Notes: generated from the letters alone by a model not told the origin. 64,000 bases of DNA from Leptospira wolbachii serovar Codice str. CDC (GCF_000332515.2 NZ_AOGZ02000001.1:253976-317975); one strand, 5' to 3'. Numbered from the stretch's first letter, positions 1 to 9,170 are shown. Numbers and translations: made by a program.

Positions 1-987
1 AAAGAAGTCGGTCGCGGAAACGGATGCGAAGTTTGTAAACCAGCCGTTGCATCCATCCTTGCCAGCGTATGGAACGAACCCATTCTCAAACATAGAGAAA
101 TCCAAGATACCAATGATAAGTATCTCGCCAATATCCAAAGAGGAGGAACCTACTCTGTCGTTCCGAGAATCCCTGGAGGGGAAATCACTCCTGAGAAACT
201 CATTGCGATTGGAGATGTTGCCAAAAAATACAATCTCTATTGTAAAATCACTGGTGGACAACGCATCGACTTGTTAGGTGCACGTATTGACCAACTCCCT
301 GCGATCTGGAAGGATTTGATCGAGTTTGGATTTGAAAGTGGGCATGCCTATGGAAAGTCCATGCGAACTGTCAAAAGTTGTGTGGGTTCTACTTGGTGCC
401 GGTTTGGAGTGCAAGACAGTACATCTTTTGCGATCAAATTAGAAGAACGATACAAAGGAATTCGTGCCCCACATAAATTAAAGTGCGGAGTGTCCGGTTG
501 TATTCGTGAATGTGCAGAAGCCCGTGGAAAAGATTTTGGAATCATTGCCACAGAAAGAGGTTGGAACCTTTATATCGGTGGAAACGGAGGAGTGAATCCG
601 AAACATGCGATTCTTTTTGCAGAAGACTTAGATGAAGACACATGCATCAAGTATATCGACCGTTATATGATGTTTTACATCAGAACGGCAGACAAACTCA
701 TGAGAACCTCTACTTGGTTAGAACAACTAGAAGGGGGAATTGATTACTTAAAAGATGTAGTGATCAATGACCGTTTGGGAATCAACTCACAACTAGATGA
801 AGAGATGAATGCTCTTGTAAACACATATCTCTGTGAGTGGAAAGATGTTGTAGAAGATACTGAAAAACAAAAGAAGTTTAGACATTTTGTGAACAGTAAC
901 GAAACAGATCCTAATATCAAATTCATCGAAGAACGTGGCCAGATCCGCCCAGTGGATTGGGTAGAAAAAGATTTAGTCAATTCATAA
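1..987 (+). CDS. nirB: Nitrite reductase [NAD(P)H] large subunit, C-terminal part
   Basis: The frame is open from base 1, so the start lies outside the window and 328 residues are visible. NirB reduces nitrite to ammonium in the cytoplasm using siroheme and a [4Fe-4S] cluster. The first residues carry the second half of a BFD-like [2Fe-2S] motif (GCEVCKP). Further on are the siroheme/[4Fe-4S] ligands in SCVGSTWC and KCGVSGCIREC, preceded by TGGQRIDLLG. These are the conserved C-terminal blocks of the nitrite/sulfite reductase family. nirD follows after 14 bases, and cobA, which makes a siroheme precursor, follows that. Identification is firm; only the missing N-terminus (FAD/NAD part) cannot be checked. 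Confidence 0.93.
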   Translation, partial: KEVGRGNGCEVCKPAVASILASVWNEPILKHREIQDTNDKYLANIQRGGTYSVVPRIPGGEITPEKLIAIGDVAKKYNLYCKITGGQRIDLLGARIDQLPAIWKDLIEFGFESGHAYGKSMRTVKSCVGSTWCRFGVQDSTSFAIKLEERYKGIRAPHKLKCGVSGCIRECAEARGKDFGIIATERGWNLYIGGNGGVNPKHAILFAEDLDEDTCIKYIDRYMMFYIRTADKLMRTSTWLEQLEGGIDYLKDVVINDRLGINSQLDEEMNALVNTYLCEWKDVVEDTEKQKKFRHFVNSNETDPNIKFIEERGQIRPVDWVEKDLVNS

Positions 988-1001
988 ACAGGAGAAAGAA
1001 A

Positions 1002-1373
1002 ATGTCAGTAGATACAAAAAACAAAGAACGAGTATTCATAGGTCCAGTTTCTGAATTTGAAAAAGAAGGCGGAGTCTCGGCAAAAGTGGGCGAAAAACAA
1101 ATTGCGATCTTCTACTTTGAATCAAGAAACGAATGGTATGCTTGCGACAATGCCTGCCCCCACACTGGAGATATGGTTTTATCTAGAGGATATCTCGGAG
1201 ATACCAATGGCGATCCAAAAGTAGTATGCCCTCTTCATAAAAGAAATTATTCACTCACCAGTGGTGAATGTCTTAGTGGAGAAAATTACAAAGTCAACTT
1301 ATATCCAGTCATTGTGGAAAATGGATCTGTCTATTTGGAAGTAGATCCTTCGATTACAGGTAACAAAGGTTAA
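1002..1373 (+). CDS. nirD: Nitrite reductase small subunit, Rieske type
   Basis: A 123-residue protein with the NirD-type Rieske-like fold. Two motif halves are visible, ACPHTGD and VVCPLHKRNYSL, giving the C-x-H and C-x2-H ligand pattern. The ATG at 1002 is chosen because AGGAG lies just upstream; a longer in-frame start at 957 would overlap nirB and has no good ribosome site. It is the partner subunit of NirB. Some NirD proteins lack a cluster, but here all four ligand residues appear present. It is cotranscribed with nirB and probably with cobA, since the gap to cobA is only 11 bases. Confidence 0.92.
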   Translation: MSVDTKNKERVFIGPVSEFEKEGGVSAKVGEKQIAIFYFESRNEWYACDNACPHTGDMVLSRGYLGDTNGDPKVVCPLHKRNYSLTSGECLSGENYKVNLYPVIVENGSVYLEVDPSITGNKG

Positions 1374-1384
1374 TCGTTAAGTCT

Positions 1385-2176
1385 ATGGATGCGCGAAGCC
1401 ACCAGACAAACAAAGGTAAAGTGTATTTGGTCGGTGCAGGCCCGGGAGATCCGGAACTACTCACTGTCAAAGCACTCAAAACACTACGGAAAGCAGATGT
1501 TGTTTTCTATGATGATTTGGTTTCCCCTCGGATTCTTGGAGTTTGTCGAAAAAAAATCCAATTGGTTTATGTTGGGAAAAGACTGGGAATCCATAGTTGT
1601 TTGCAAGACGAAATCAATTCTAAACTCATCCAAGCTGCAAACGAATTCAAAACCGTTGTTAGGTTAAAAGGAGGAGATCCCTCTATTTTCGGACGTGTGG
1701 GGGAAGAGTTTGCGGCCCTCTTATCGGAAGGAATCCAATGTGAGATTGTTGCGGGGATCACTACGGCTTCGGGAGTAGCCTCTTCCTTAGGATTTCCATT
1801 AACCCATAGAGACTATGCCAGAGAGATCCTTTTCCTATCGGGACACAAGAAGGATGGAGCCAATTCCGAAGGTTTTAAAAATCTCAACTGTGTTGGGAAA
1901 ACCATAGTGGTTTATATGGGCTTAAATTCGATTGGTCTCATTGTCTCTGAACTCCTAGATGCGGGCAATGCAAAAGATACTCCCATCGCAGTCATTCAAA
2001 ACGCAACTCTCGATACAGAACGAGTCTTTACTGGAAATTTAAATTCGATCCAATCCATCATTGAAGAAAACGAGGTCAAATCTCCTGCCATTCTTGTGAT
2101 CGGAGAGATTGTTCGTTTCTATCGTGAGATGGAAAATTTGAAAAATGACTATTCTTCCATTCTCACGCCCTTATAA
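1385..2176 (+). CDS. cobA: Uroporphyrinogen-III C-methyltransferase
   Basis: A 263-residue SUMT that uses SAM to methylate uroporphyrinogen III to precorrin-2, the entry to siroheme. The N-terminal block VYLVGAGPGDPELLT is the family signature, followed by YDDLVSP, the VRLKGGDPSIFGR block and the AGITTASG segment. The length fits a stand-alone CobA rather than the CysG fusion, so the dehydrogenase/ferrochelatase step must be encoded elsewhere. Its position behind nirBD indicates a role in supplying siroheme to nitrite reductase. The gap to moaCB is nine bases, which suggests one transcript. Confidence 0.93.
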   Translation: MDARSHQTNKGKVYLVGAGPGDPELLTVKALKTLRKADVVFYDDLVSPRILGVCRKKIQLVYVGKRLGIHSCLQDEINSKLIQAANEFKTVVRLKGGDPSIFGRVGEEFAALLSEGIQCEIVAGITTASGVASSLGFPLTHRDYAREILFLSGHKKDGANSEGFKNLNCVGKTIVVYMGLNSIGLIVSELLDAGNAKDTPIAVIQNATLDTERVFTGNLNSIQSIIEENEVKSPAILVIGEIVRFYREMENLKNDYSSILTPL

Positions 2177-2185
2177 GGGATAGGA

Positions 2186-3100
2186 ATGAATGATATTACA
2201 GGCAAAAGAACCACCCTTCGGTATGCAGAAGCAGAAGGGTATGTGTATTGTAAAGCGGAGACAATTGAAAGAGTTAAAGCCAACACATTACCCAAAGGGG
2301 ATCTCTTTGGTGTAGCTAAGGCTGCAGCCTTACTCGGATCCAAAAAAACTTCAGAACTCATCCCCCATTGCCATCCCGTTCCCATCGATTCCTTTTCGGT
2401 TCAATTTGAAATCATAGAAGAAAAAAATGCCATCCGCATCCAAACGAAAGCCAAGTCCATAGGCAAAACAGGAATCGAAATGGAAGCCCTAACTGGCGTT
2501 ACAGTTGCCGCTCTTGTGATTTATGACCTCTTAAAACCCATTGATAAAGAAATAGAAATCTCTTCTGTCAAACTCCTAGAAAAGAAGGGAGGAAAAACAG
2601 ATGCACAAATTTCCAAATTTGCCGCCGGTTCCAATGCAAAAATTCTAGTTTGTTCCGATTCTTGTTTTGCTGGTAAAAAAGAAGATGGATCGGGAAAGGT
2701 TATCTCCGAACTTCTCATCCAAGAAGGGGTGGATGTTTTAGAAATTAAAATTGTCCCCGATGAACCAAAAGAAATCCAAGAAACCATCACCAATTGGGCC
2801 AAAGAAAAAATTGATCTGATTGTGACTACCGGTGGCACGGGCCTTGGACCTAGGGACAATACAACCGATTCGATAAAAGTAATCTTAGAACAAGAGTTAC
2901 CTGGTGTTGCGGAGGTGATGCGTTCCTTCGGACAAGACAGGACTCCTTTTGCGATGTTGTCACGTTCTATTGCTGGTAGAATTGGAAAATCTCTCGTTGT
3001 TTCTGTTCCTGGAAGTAGCAATGGAGCAAGAGAAAGTATGACTGCCATTCTACCTGCGATCTTTCATGCCAAAAAAATGATGCGAGGAGAGGGACATTGA
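2186..3100 (+). CDS. moaCB: Bifunctional MoaC-MoaB molybdenum cofactor protein
   Basis: A 304-residue fusion. Residues 1 to about 155 are MoaC, the cyclic pyranopterin monophosphate synthase: KGDLFGVAKAAALLGSKKT, IPHCHPV and the GIEMEALTGV block are visible. Residues from about 160 to the end are a MoaB/MogA-type molybdopterin adenylyltransferase domain with TTGGTGLGPRD and the SVPGSSNGARE loop. MoaC works with MoaA on GTP; MoaB/MogA activates molybdopterin for MoeA. Fusions of these two domains are known in other bacteria. The stop overlaps the TTG start of moeA by four bases, a sign of translational coupling. Confidence 0.93.
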   Translation: MNDITGKRTTLRYAEAEGYVYCKAETIERVKANTLPKGDLFGVAKAAALLGSKKTSELIPHCHPVPIDSFSVQFEIIEEKNAIRIQTKAKSIGKTGIEMEALTGVTVAALVIYDLLKPIDKEIEISSVKLLEKKGGKTDAQISKFAAGSNAKILVCSDSCFAGKKEDGSGKVISELLIQEGVDVLEIKIVPDEPKEIQETITNWAKEKIDLIVTTGGTGLGPRDNTTDSIKVILEQELPGVAEVMRSFGQDRTPFAMLSRSIAGRIGKSLVVSVPGSSNGARESMTAILPAIFHAKKMMRGEGH

Positions 3101-4287
3101 TTTCCTACGCAGAGGCCCTCGATAAAATTCTATCGGAAGTTCGAATTTATCCGATTGAACTGGTATCTTTAAATCAAAGTCTAGGGCGAGTGCTTAGTGC
3201 AGATGTCACTGCCGATCGGGATTACCCACCTTTTCATCGTTCGGCGATGGATGGATTTGCGATCCATTCCCATGGTTATGCACAAAACCAAATCTATCCT
3301 TACCACAGAGAACTTCCTGCGGGAATGAGTATGGATTTAGAGCCAAATGAATTGGCCATTCGGATTATGACCGGTGCCCCTGTTCCCGATGGTTTGGATG
3401 TTGTGATCAAAATCGAAGATGCGACTCTCAGTGGATCGAATGGAGAAAAACAAGTTTCGTTTTCCTTAAAAGAGGTGAAACCTTGGCAAAATATCGCAAA
3501 ACAAGGAGAAGATGTAAGAAAAAACCAATTGGTTTTGCCAAAAGGAATCCAAATTGGTACCTCTGAATTCTCTCTCCTAGCAAGTCTCGGCAAAGATAAA
3601 GTTCCAGTTGTCAAAGCACCCGAAGTTCATATCATCTCCACAGGAAATGAAGTAGTTCCTATACACCAATCCCCCCTCACCTATCAAATTAGAGACTCCA
3701 ATTCTTATACAATCTCCTCCATTCTTTCCAAATACAAAATCCAACCAGAGTCCGTTACCCATGTTCCTGATTTAGAATCAGAACTCACCGAACAAATTCA
3801 AAAAGGGTTAGATGCGGATATTTTAATTTTATCGGGAGGAGTTTCTATGGGCAGTATGGACCTTGTACCATCCATATTACAAAAATTAGGTGTTGAACTT
3901 ATTTTCCATAAAACAGCAATCAAACCAGGAAAACCCATTTGGTTTGGAAAAAGAAAAAACACTGTAGTCTTTGGAATGCCAGGAAATCCATTCAGTGTCC
4001 AAACCTGTTCTCGAATTTTTCTCGAACCTTTTTTGAGAAAGTCCTATGGACAAAACCAACTTCCTTCTTATAAACTCCCCTTTTCTTCCACAAAACAAAG
4101 AAAAGGTGGTCTTACTGAATTTTTCCCTGTAAGATTTGAAACAACGGACAAAACTTATCTCTCACCAACTGCTTTTAATGGAAGTGGTGATGTAAGAGCC
4201 GGCATTTTCTCCGATGGACTTGCAGTCTTTCCAAGCGAACTCTCACAAATCCAACCAGGGGATATGATCGAATTTTTGCCTTGGTGA
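3097..4287 (+). CDS. moeA: Molybdopterin molybdenumtransferase
   Basis: A 396-residue MoeA, which inserts molybdate into adenylylated molybdopterin. Visible family blocks are PPFHRSAMDGFA near residue 45, the RIMTGAPVPDG loop near residue 90, STGNEVV, the LSGGVSMG loop and MPGNPFSVQ. The start is a TTG overlapping the moaCB stop (TTGA); no ATG lies nearby in frame, and GAGGAGAGG serves as the ribosome site. The gene is probably the last of the nirBD-cobA-moaCB-moeA operon, because an inverted repeat and then the separate narK promoter follow it. Confidence 0.93.
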   Translation: MISYAEALDKILSEVRIYPIELVSLNQSLGRVLSADVTADRDYPPFHRSAMDGFAIHSHGYAQNQIYPYHRELPAGMSMDLEPNELAIRIMTGAPVPDGLDVVIKIEDATLSGSNGEKQVSFSLKEVKPWQNIAKQGEDVRKNQLVLPKGIQIGTSEFSLLASLGKDKVPVVKAPEVHIISTGNEVVPIHQSPLTYQIRDSNSYTISSILSKYKIQPESVTHVPDLESELTEQIQKGLDADILILSGGVSMGSMDLVPSILQKLGVELIFHKTAIKPGKPIWFGKRKNTVVFGMPGNPFSVQTCSRIFLEPFLRKSYGQNQLPSYKLPFSSTKQRKGGLTEFFPVRFETTDKTYLSPTAFNGSGDVRAGIFSDGLAVFPSELSQIQPGDMIEFLPW

Positions 4288-4288
4288 A

Positions 4289-4309
4289 ACAAGTATGCGC
4301 AATACTTGT
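4289..4309. promoter_or_regulatory. Inverted repeat after moeA
   Basis: Arms ACAAGTAT and ATACTTGT are separated by GCGCA, two bases after the moeA stop. There is no T-tract, so it is a poor intrinsic terminator. It is about 170 bases upstream of the predicted narK start point, so it may instead be a distal activator site. The role is undecided. Confidence 0.45.
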
Positions 4310-4357
4310 ACAATTGGTACGCAGTTCATGCGGTTTTTGGTCAAAAAATTGCCCGAT

Positions 4358-4375
4358 TGTAGTACATATTCTACA
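4358..4375. promoter_or_regulatory. Palindromic candidate activator site for narK
   Basis: The sequence TGTAGTACATATTCTACA has 5-bp arms (TGTAG/CTACA). Its centre is about 104 bases upstream of the start point predicted from the sigma-54 promoter. That is the distance at which enhancer-binding proteins such as NtrC usually bind. It does not match the enterobacterial NtrC consensus, so the binding protein is not identified. Confidence 0.45.
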
Positions 4376-4444
4376 TCAGGGAAAACCATAAGCGTAAAGT
4401 TCAGTTTTAGGGCGTTTTAACCCATTTTAGGTCATTTCGTGCTC

Positions 4445-4460
4445 TGGTACGCTTTTTGCA
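4445..4460 (+). promoter_or_regulatory. Sigma-54 (RpoN) promoter of narK
   Basis: The sequence TGGTACG-CTTT-TTGCA matches the -24/-12 consensus TGGYACG-N4-TTGCW at every position. Transcription would begin near 4470, leaving a leader of about 20 bases with AAGGAG at 4475-4480 before the GTG start of narK. A sigma-54 promoter at a nitrate transporter fits nitrogen control by an NtrC-type activator. Confidence 0.82.
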
Positions 4461-4490
4461 CTGTTTATCAGCATAAGGAGTACACGCACC

Positions 4491-5846
4491 GTGACCATTA
4501 CACCTCATGCGAAAGCAACTAAAATCGAATTATTCAGCCTGGCGACACCCCAGATGCGCACCTTCCACCTAACATGGATTGCATTTTTTCTATGTTTTTT
4601 TGGATGGTTTGGCATCGCTCCCCTTATGGTTTATGTTAGAGAGGAACTTTCTTTAACAAAAGCTCAAATAGGAAACATCATCATTGCCTCGGTAGCCATA
4701 ACCATCTTTATGCGACTCTTTATCGGTTGGTTGTGTGACAAAATTGGACCACGGATTGCTTATACATTTCTTTTGACTTTAGGATCAATCCCTGTTATGT
4801 GTATTGGTCTTGCTGATAGTTATCTATCATTCTTATTATTACGATTGGCTATTGGAGCTATTGGTGCTTCTTTTGTGATCACTCAGTATCATACTTCTGT
4901 TATGTTTGCTCCAAACATCATTGGTACAGCCAATGCAACCACGGCAGGATGGGGTAACTTAGGTGGTGGTGTGACTCAAATGGTCATGCCCATTCTATTT
5001 GGATTTTTTGTTGCCTTCGGATTTACAACGGGAGTTTCCTGGAGACTTGCTATGGTGGTTCCGGGTGCTGCCTTGTTTTTTATGGGAATCATCTATTACT
5101 TCGGAACACAAGACACTCCCGGTGGAAACTTTAAAGACATCAAAGAAACTTATCCAACTTTCCAAGGGGGAAAGAAAAATTCACTGAGTAACTTTTTACT
5201 CGTGATCAAAGACCCTAGAGTATGGTTACTCTTCCTTGCTTACGGTGCATGTTTCGGAATCGAACTTACGATCAATAACATTGCTGCCTTGTATTATGTA
5301 GACCAGTTCCAATTGTCTCCTGCCACTGCGGGCCTCATCGCTGGACTTTTTGGACTCATGAACTTGTTTGCAAGAACCCTCGGTGGCGCCTTTGGCGATA
5401 AGTTCGGAATCAAATGGGGACTTCGCGGAAGAGTTGTTTGGTTGAGCGCCGTGCTTGCTGGGGAAGGACTATGTTTGATTTTGTTTTCACAAATGAGTTC
5501 ACTGATCCTTGCCATCTCGTCCATGATTGTTTTTAGTTTGTTTGTGCAAATGTCCGAAGGAGCTACATTCTCCGTTGTTCCTTTCATTAACAAAAAAGCA
5601 ATTGGAGCAGTGTCTGGAATTGTGGGTGCTGGTGGAAATGCGGGAGCAGTGTCTGCGGGATTTTTATTCCGAGGGGACCTAACCTACCAAAACGCACTCC
5701 TAATCATCGGAATTACAGTGACCATTGCGTCCTTCTTTACTTTACTCGTAAAATTTTCAACGGAAGAAGAAAAGGAAGTAGGTGATGAAATGAGTCAAAT
5801 TCTACCAACTGGCGAGAAGAAATCCAATTTGGTTTCTGCAACATAG
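4491..5846 (+). CDS. narK: Nitrate/nitrite MFS transporter, NarK/NasA type
   Basis: A 451-residue major facilitator protein with about twelve membrane segments. The nitrate signature AGWGNLGGGVTQMVMP (near residue 155) and its counterpart in the second half, GIVGAGGNAGAVSAGFLF, mark it as a nitrate/nitrite porter. The start is a GTG with AAGGAG ten bases upstream; the region in front contains a clear sigma-54 promoter. It imports nitrate for the reductase encoded next. A hairpin after the stop separates it from that gene. Assimilatory rather than respiratory use is inferred from nirBD and the promoter type. Confidence 0.92.
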   Translation: MTITPHAKATKIELFSLATPQMRTFHLTWIAFFLCFFGWFGIAPLMVYVREELSLTKAQIGNIIIASVAITIFMRLFIGWLCDKIGPRIAYTFLLTLGSIPVMCIGLADSYLSFLLLRLAIGAIGASFVITQYHTSVMFAPNIIGTANATTAGWGNLGGGVTQMVMPILFGFFVAFGFTTGVSWRLAMVVPGAALFFMGIIYYFGTQDTPGGNFKDIKETYPTFQGGKKNSLSNFLLVIKDPRVWLLFLAYGACFGIELTINNIAALYYVDQFQLSPATAGLIAGLFGLMNLFARTLGGAFGDKFGIKWGLRGRVVWLSAVLAGEGLCLILFSQMSSLILAISSMIVFSLFVQMSEGATFSVVPFINKKAIGAVSGIVGAGGNAGAVSAGFLFRGDLTYQNALLIIGITVTIASFFTLLVKFSTEEEKEVGDEMSQILPTGEKKSNLVSAT

Positions 5847-5859
5847 AACGTCGAAAGAG

Positions 5860-5879
5860 TCGATTTTGCAAAAAATCGA
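5860..5879 (+). terminator. Stem-loop after narK
   Basis: A perfect 8-bp stem TCGATTTT/AAAATCGA with loop GCAA lies 14 bases after the narK stop, followed by ATTCATTTT. The stem is AT-rich and the T-tract imperfect, so termination is probably partial and some readthrough into the oxidoreductase gene is possible. Confidence 0.5.
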
Positions 5880-5940
5880 TTCATTTTAAACTTGTCTAAA
5901 GAAAAACTTTCTCTTAGGATTTCTGTCTTAGGAGAGAGTT

Positions 5941-8097
5941 ATGGATCAAATTCATTATCGGTCTTGCAGTTTATGCGAGGCAATGTGTGGACTACAAATC
6001 GAACTGAAAGATGGCTCCATCCAAGGATTTAAAGGAGATCCGGAAGATCAGTTTAGCCGTGGCCATATTTGTCCCAAAGGTCCCGAACTAAAAAGCCTCT
6101 ACCAAGACCCCGATCGGATCAAATTCCCTCAGAAAAGAACAAAAACGGGATGGGAAACTGTTTCTTGGGTGGATGCCCTCTCCGACATCGCAACTCAACT
6201 TGTTAAAATTCAAACCACTTATGGAAATGATTCCGTTGCCATCTATAATGGAAATCCCACCGTTCACAACTACGGCTCTATGTTACTCGGACAAAGGTTT
6301 GCCAGTAGACTCAAAACAAAAAATAATTTTTCCGCCACCTCAGTAGACCAGTTACCCCACCAATTACTTTCTTATTTGATGTTTGGCCACCAACTCCTAG
6401 TCCCCATCCCAGACATTGACCATACCGATTTTTTTCTCATTTTAGGTGGGAATCCATTTGCATCTAACGGAAGTTTAATGAGTGTCCCTGATGTCAAAAA
6501 AAGATTAAAAGCCATCCAAGACCGAGGGGGAAAGTATGTGGTGGTCGACCCTCGTAAATCGGAAACAGCTACTCATGCAGATGAACATTTGTTTATCAAA
6601 CCAGGAACCGATGCCTACTTCCTACTTGCCATCCTCCATGTCCTTTTTGAAAAACAACTGACAAAACCAAATGACCTAGTCCGTAAAGAAGACTTACAAA
6701 CCATTCAAACAGTCACAAAAGATTACAGTCCCGTAAGAGTATCCAAAATCACAGGAGTTCCCAAAGAAACCATAGAAAGAATTGCATTTGAATTTGCGAA
6801 TGCACCTTCCGCGGTTTGTTACGGGAGAGTCGGTGTGTCCACTCAAGAGTTCGGAGCTGTGTGCCAGTGGCTCATCAACGTGATCAATATTGTCACAGGC
6901 AATTTAGACAAAAAGGGCGGTGCTATGTTCACACTCCCCGCTGTCGACTTAGTGGGAGAAGGATCTGTGATGCGTTCTTCTCCAGGAAGTTTTAATACCT
7001 ATCAATCGCGAGTTCGCAAACTTCCTGAATTCAGTGACGAACTTCCTGTGGCAGCACTCGCCGAAGAAATACTCACAGAAGGGGAAGGAAAAATTCGTGC
7101 CCTATTCACTTCGGCAGGGAACCCAGTATTATCTACACCTAACGGAACAAAGCTGGATAAAGCCCTATCTAGTTTGGATTTTATGGTGAGTGTAGACTTT
7201 TATTTGAATGAAACCACAAAACATGCACACTACATCTTACCTCCCACTTCCGCTTTAGAACATGACCATTATGATTTGATTTTTAATGTATTTGCGGTTC
7301 GGAATACAGCAAGATACAACCAACCATTATTTACACCAGAACCCGGAATGTTACATGATTGGGAGATTTTTTCTGATTTAACCAAACGTTTGGAACTAAC
7401 CCGTGCCGGTAAAGAACTCCCCAAAGACATCATCAAAACAAAACTAACACCCGCTAGTATCATTGACCACGCACTCAAATCAGGACCTTATGGAAACAAA
7501 GGACCTCATAACAAAGAAATGAGTTTGGAGCTATTAAAAAACAGTCCTCATGGTGTGGACTTAGGACCACTTACAACTAGCTTTCCAGAGCGTTTGTATA
7601 CCGAAGACAAAAGGATCCATCTCTTCCCAGAAATTTTAAAAGAAGACCTGCCAAGGCTGAATGGCAAGTTTTCTGAATGGGAAAAGTTTAGCTCTGACAA
7701 ATCTCATTTTCTACTGATAGGCAGAAGGCATTTGCGAAGTAATAATTCTTGGATGCACAATCTACCAAAACTCATGACAGGTAAAGCGCGCTGTACTGTG
7801 ATGATCCATCCTAGTGATGCCAACCATTTGGGAATTATCAATGAGGAAGAAGTGATTGTCGAATCTTCTGTTGGTAAAATTCAAATCCCCGTAGAAATCA
7901 CCGAAGAACTGATGCAAGGTGTTGTGAGCATTCCTCATGGTTTTGGACACAATCGCGGAGGAACCAACCAAAAAGTGGCTACTGAATTTTCAGGAGTGAG
8001 TATCAACGATCTTACCGATGATCAGGCGATTGATGAGTTTTCGGGGAACGCAGCCTTTAGCGGAATCAAAGTATCGATTAGAAAACAACCAGCCTAA
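5941..8097 (+). CDS. Molybdopterin oxidoreductase, candidate assimilatory nitrate reductase
   Basis: A 718-residue member of the DMSO reductase superfamily. The N-terminus carries a [4Fe-4S] motif CSLCEAMC followed by RGHICPKG, giving C-x2-C-x3-C and a distal Cys. The body contains Moco-binding blocks such as LGGNPFASNGS and VVDPRKSETATHADEHL, and a C-terminal molydopterin-dinucleotide domain (HPSDANHLGI, IPHGFGHNRGG). GGAGAG lies just before the ATG. The position between narK and the moa genes, with nirBD nearby, points to nitrate reduction. The N-terminal motif (CSLCEAMCGL) differs from the usual NasA CPYCGVGC, so another substrate is possible. No signal peptide is seen, consistent with a cytoplasmic enzyme. 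Its 3' end overlaps the convergent moeB by four bases. Confidence 0.82.
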   Translation: MDQIHYRSCSLCEAMCGLQIELKDGSIQGFKGDPEDQFSRGHICPKGPELKSLYQDPDRIKFPQKRTKTGWETVSWVDALSDIATQLVKIQTTYGNDSVAIYNGNPTVHNYGSMLLGQRFASRLKTKNNFSATSVDQLPHQLLSYLMFGHQLLVPIPDIDHTDFFLILGGNPFASNGSLMSVPDVKKRLKAIQDRGGKYVVVDPRKSETATHADEHLFIKPGTDAYFLLAILHVLFEKQLTKPNDLVRKEDLQTIQTVTKDYSPVRVSKITGVPKETIERIAFEFANAPSAVCYGRVGVSTQEFGAVCQWLINVINIVTGNLDKKGGAMFTLPAVDLVGEGSVMRSSPGSFNTYQSRVRKLPEFSDELPVAALAEEILTEGEGKIRALFTSAGNPVLSTPNGTKLDKALSSLDFMVSVDFYLNETTKHAHYILPPTSALEHDHYDLIFNVFAVRNTARYNQPLFTPEPGMLHDWEIFSDLTKRLELTRAGKELPKDIIKTKLTPASIIDHALKSGPYGNKGPHNKEMSLELLKNSPHGVDLGPLTTSFPERLYTEDKRIHLFPEILKEDLPRLNGKFSEWEKFSSDKSHFLLIGRRHLRSNNSWMHNLPKLMTGKARCTVMIHPSDANHLGIINEEEVIVESSVGKIQIPVEITEELMQGVVSIPHGFGHNRGGTNQKVATEFSGVSINDLTDDQAIDEFSGNAAFSGIKVSIRKQPA

Positions 8098-9170
8098 AGG
8101 AAAGGTTGGTTATTTAAATACTGGGAATAGGATCGCCGTCCCCCGATGAGCGAATAAACGTCATTTGCAGTTTGTAAATAAGAGAGTGCTTTTTTAGAGC
8201 GAACTCCTGTTTCGCAAATACAAACAAGAATTAGGTCTTTTGAAAACTTGGGAAGATACCCTTTTTCCAATTCGGATAGAGGCAATAAAAAAGCATCGGG
8301 AACGGGGAGTGAGTCCGTTTCTTCTTTTTCTCGGACATCCACAAGCAGAGTATTTCCTTGGTTTTTATAAGTTATGAATTCGCTTGGATGTATTCCTCTA
8401 TCTTCAAAAATCGCATTTGTTTCTTTGGTTCCCTTTCCGCAAACAGGACAATCGACATTTGCCTCTATCTTAGATTGGTATAATGTGGGAGGATTCCATT
8501 CCATAAAGTATACAGAAGATAAGTCTGTCGAGTTTGGATCCAAAAGATACTGCAGAGCCAAGGAGGCTTGGTAGGTTCCTGCCAGTGCAGTTTGTACACC
8601 GAGCACACCACCCAAACTACAATTCAAGGTATCCCCTTCTTTTAAACTAGGAAACAAACAACGGTAACACGGTTTTCCTTTTTCAGAGAAAATCGCGAAC
8701 TGAGCGCTCGTGCGAAATACGGAAGCAGTGACTAAAGGAACTGATTTTTGAATGCAAAGATCATTGATTGTATACTTAGAAGAAATGGTATCGGTACAAT
8801 CTAAAACGATGTCCCAACTATCGAGGAGATTCGGATTTGTATTTTCCGAAACCAGTTCCGAAAAACATTGGATCTCTAACCAAGGACAATGTTCCAACAA
8901 AACTTTAGAGACCACTTCTGTTTTGGGTAGGCCAATGTCTCTAAATGTAAACAATGTTTGGCGATGAAGGTTTGAAACTTCCACAATATCAAAATCAACA
9001 AGGCCAATCCGACCAATTCCACCAAGGGCCAGTTGCAAAACAGCAGGACAGCCTAGTCCCCCAAGTCCGATGACCAGCACAGATGACTCTCGCCATTTTT
9101 TTTGGCCACTACGACCAATTTCGGGAACCTGGACTTGGCGTTGGAAGAATGCTTCCTCTTCTGTACCCAT
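8094..9170 (-). CDS. moeB: MoeB/ThiF adenylyltransferase with C-terminal rhodanese domain
   Basis: A 358-residue E1-like enzyme that adenylates the C-terminal glycine of a sulfur carrier, here probably MoaD. The ATP-binding block VLVIGLGGLGCPAV, the VDFDIVEVSNLHRQ block and the zinc-binding CYRC...CPVC pairs are visible. Residues from about 265 form a rhodanese-like domain with DVREKEE and an active-site-like CETGVRS loop, as in MOCS3-type proteins. It lies on the opposite strand to the other Moco genes and diverges from moaA across a 132-base gap. A ThiF role in thiamine synthesis cannot be excluded, but the context favours MoeB. Confidence 0.88.
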   Translation of the reverse strand: MGTEEEAFFQRQVQVPEIGRSGQKKWRESSVLVIGLGGLGCPAVLQLALGGIGRIGLVDFDIVEVSNLHRQTLFTFRDIGLPKTEVVSKVLLEHCPWLEIQCFSELVSENTNPNLLDSWDIVLDCTDTISSKYTINDLCIQKSVPLVTASVFRTSAQFAIFSEKGKPCYRCLFPSLKEGDTLNCSLGGVLGVQTALAGTYQASLALQYLLDPNSTDLSSVYFMEWNPPTLYQSKIEANVDCPVCGKGTKETNAIFEDRGIHPSEFITYKNQGNTLLVDVREKEETDSLPVPDAFLLPLSELEKGYLPKFSKDLILVCICETGVRSKKALSYLQTANDVYSLIGGRRSYSQYLNNQPFL

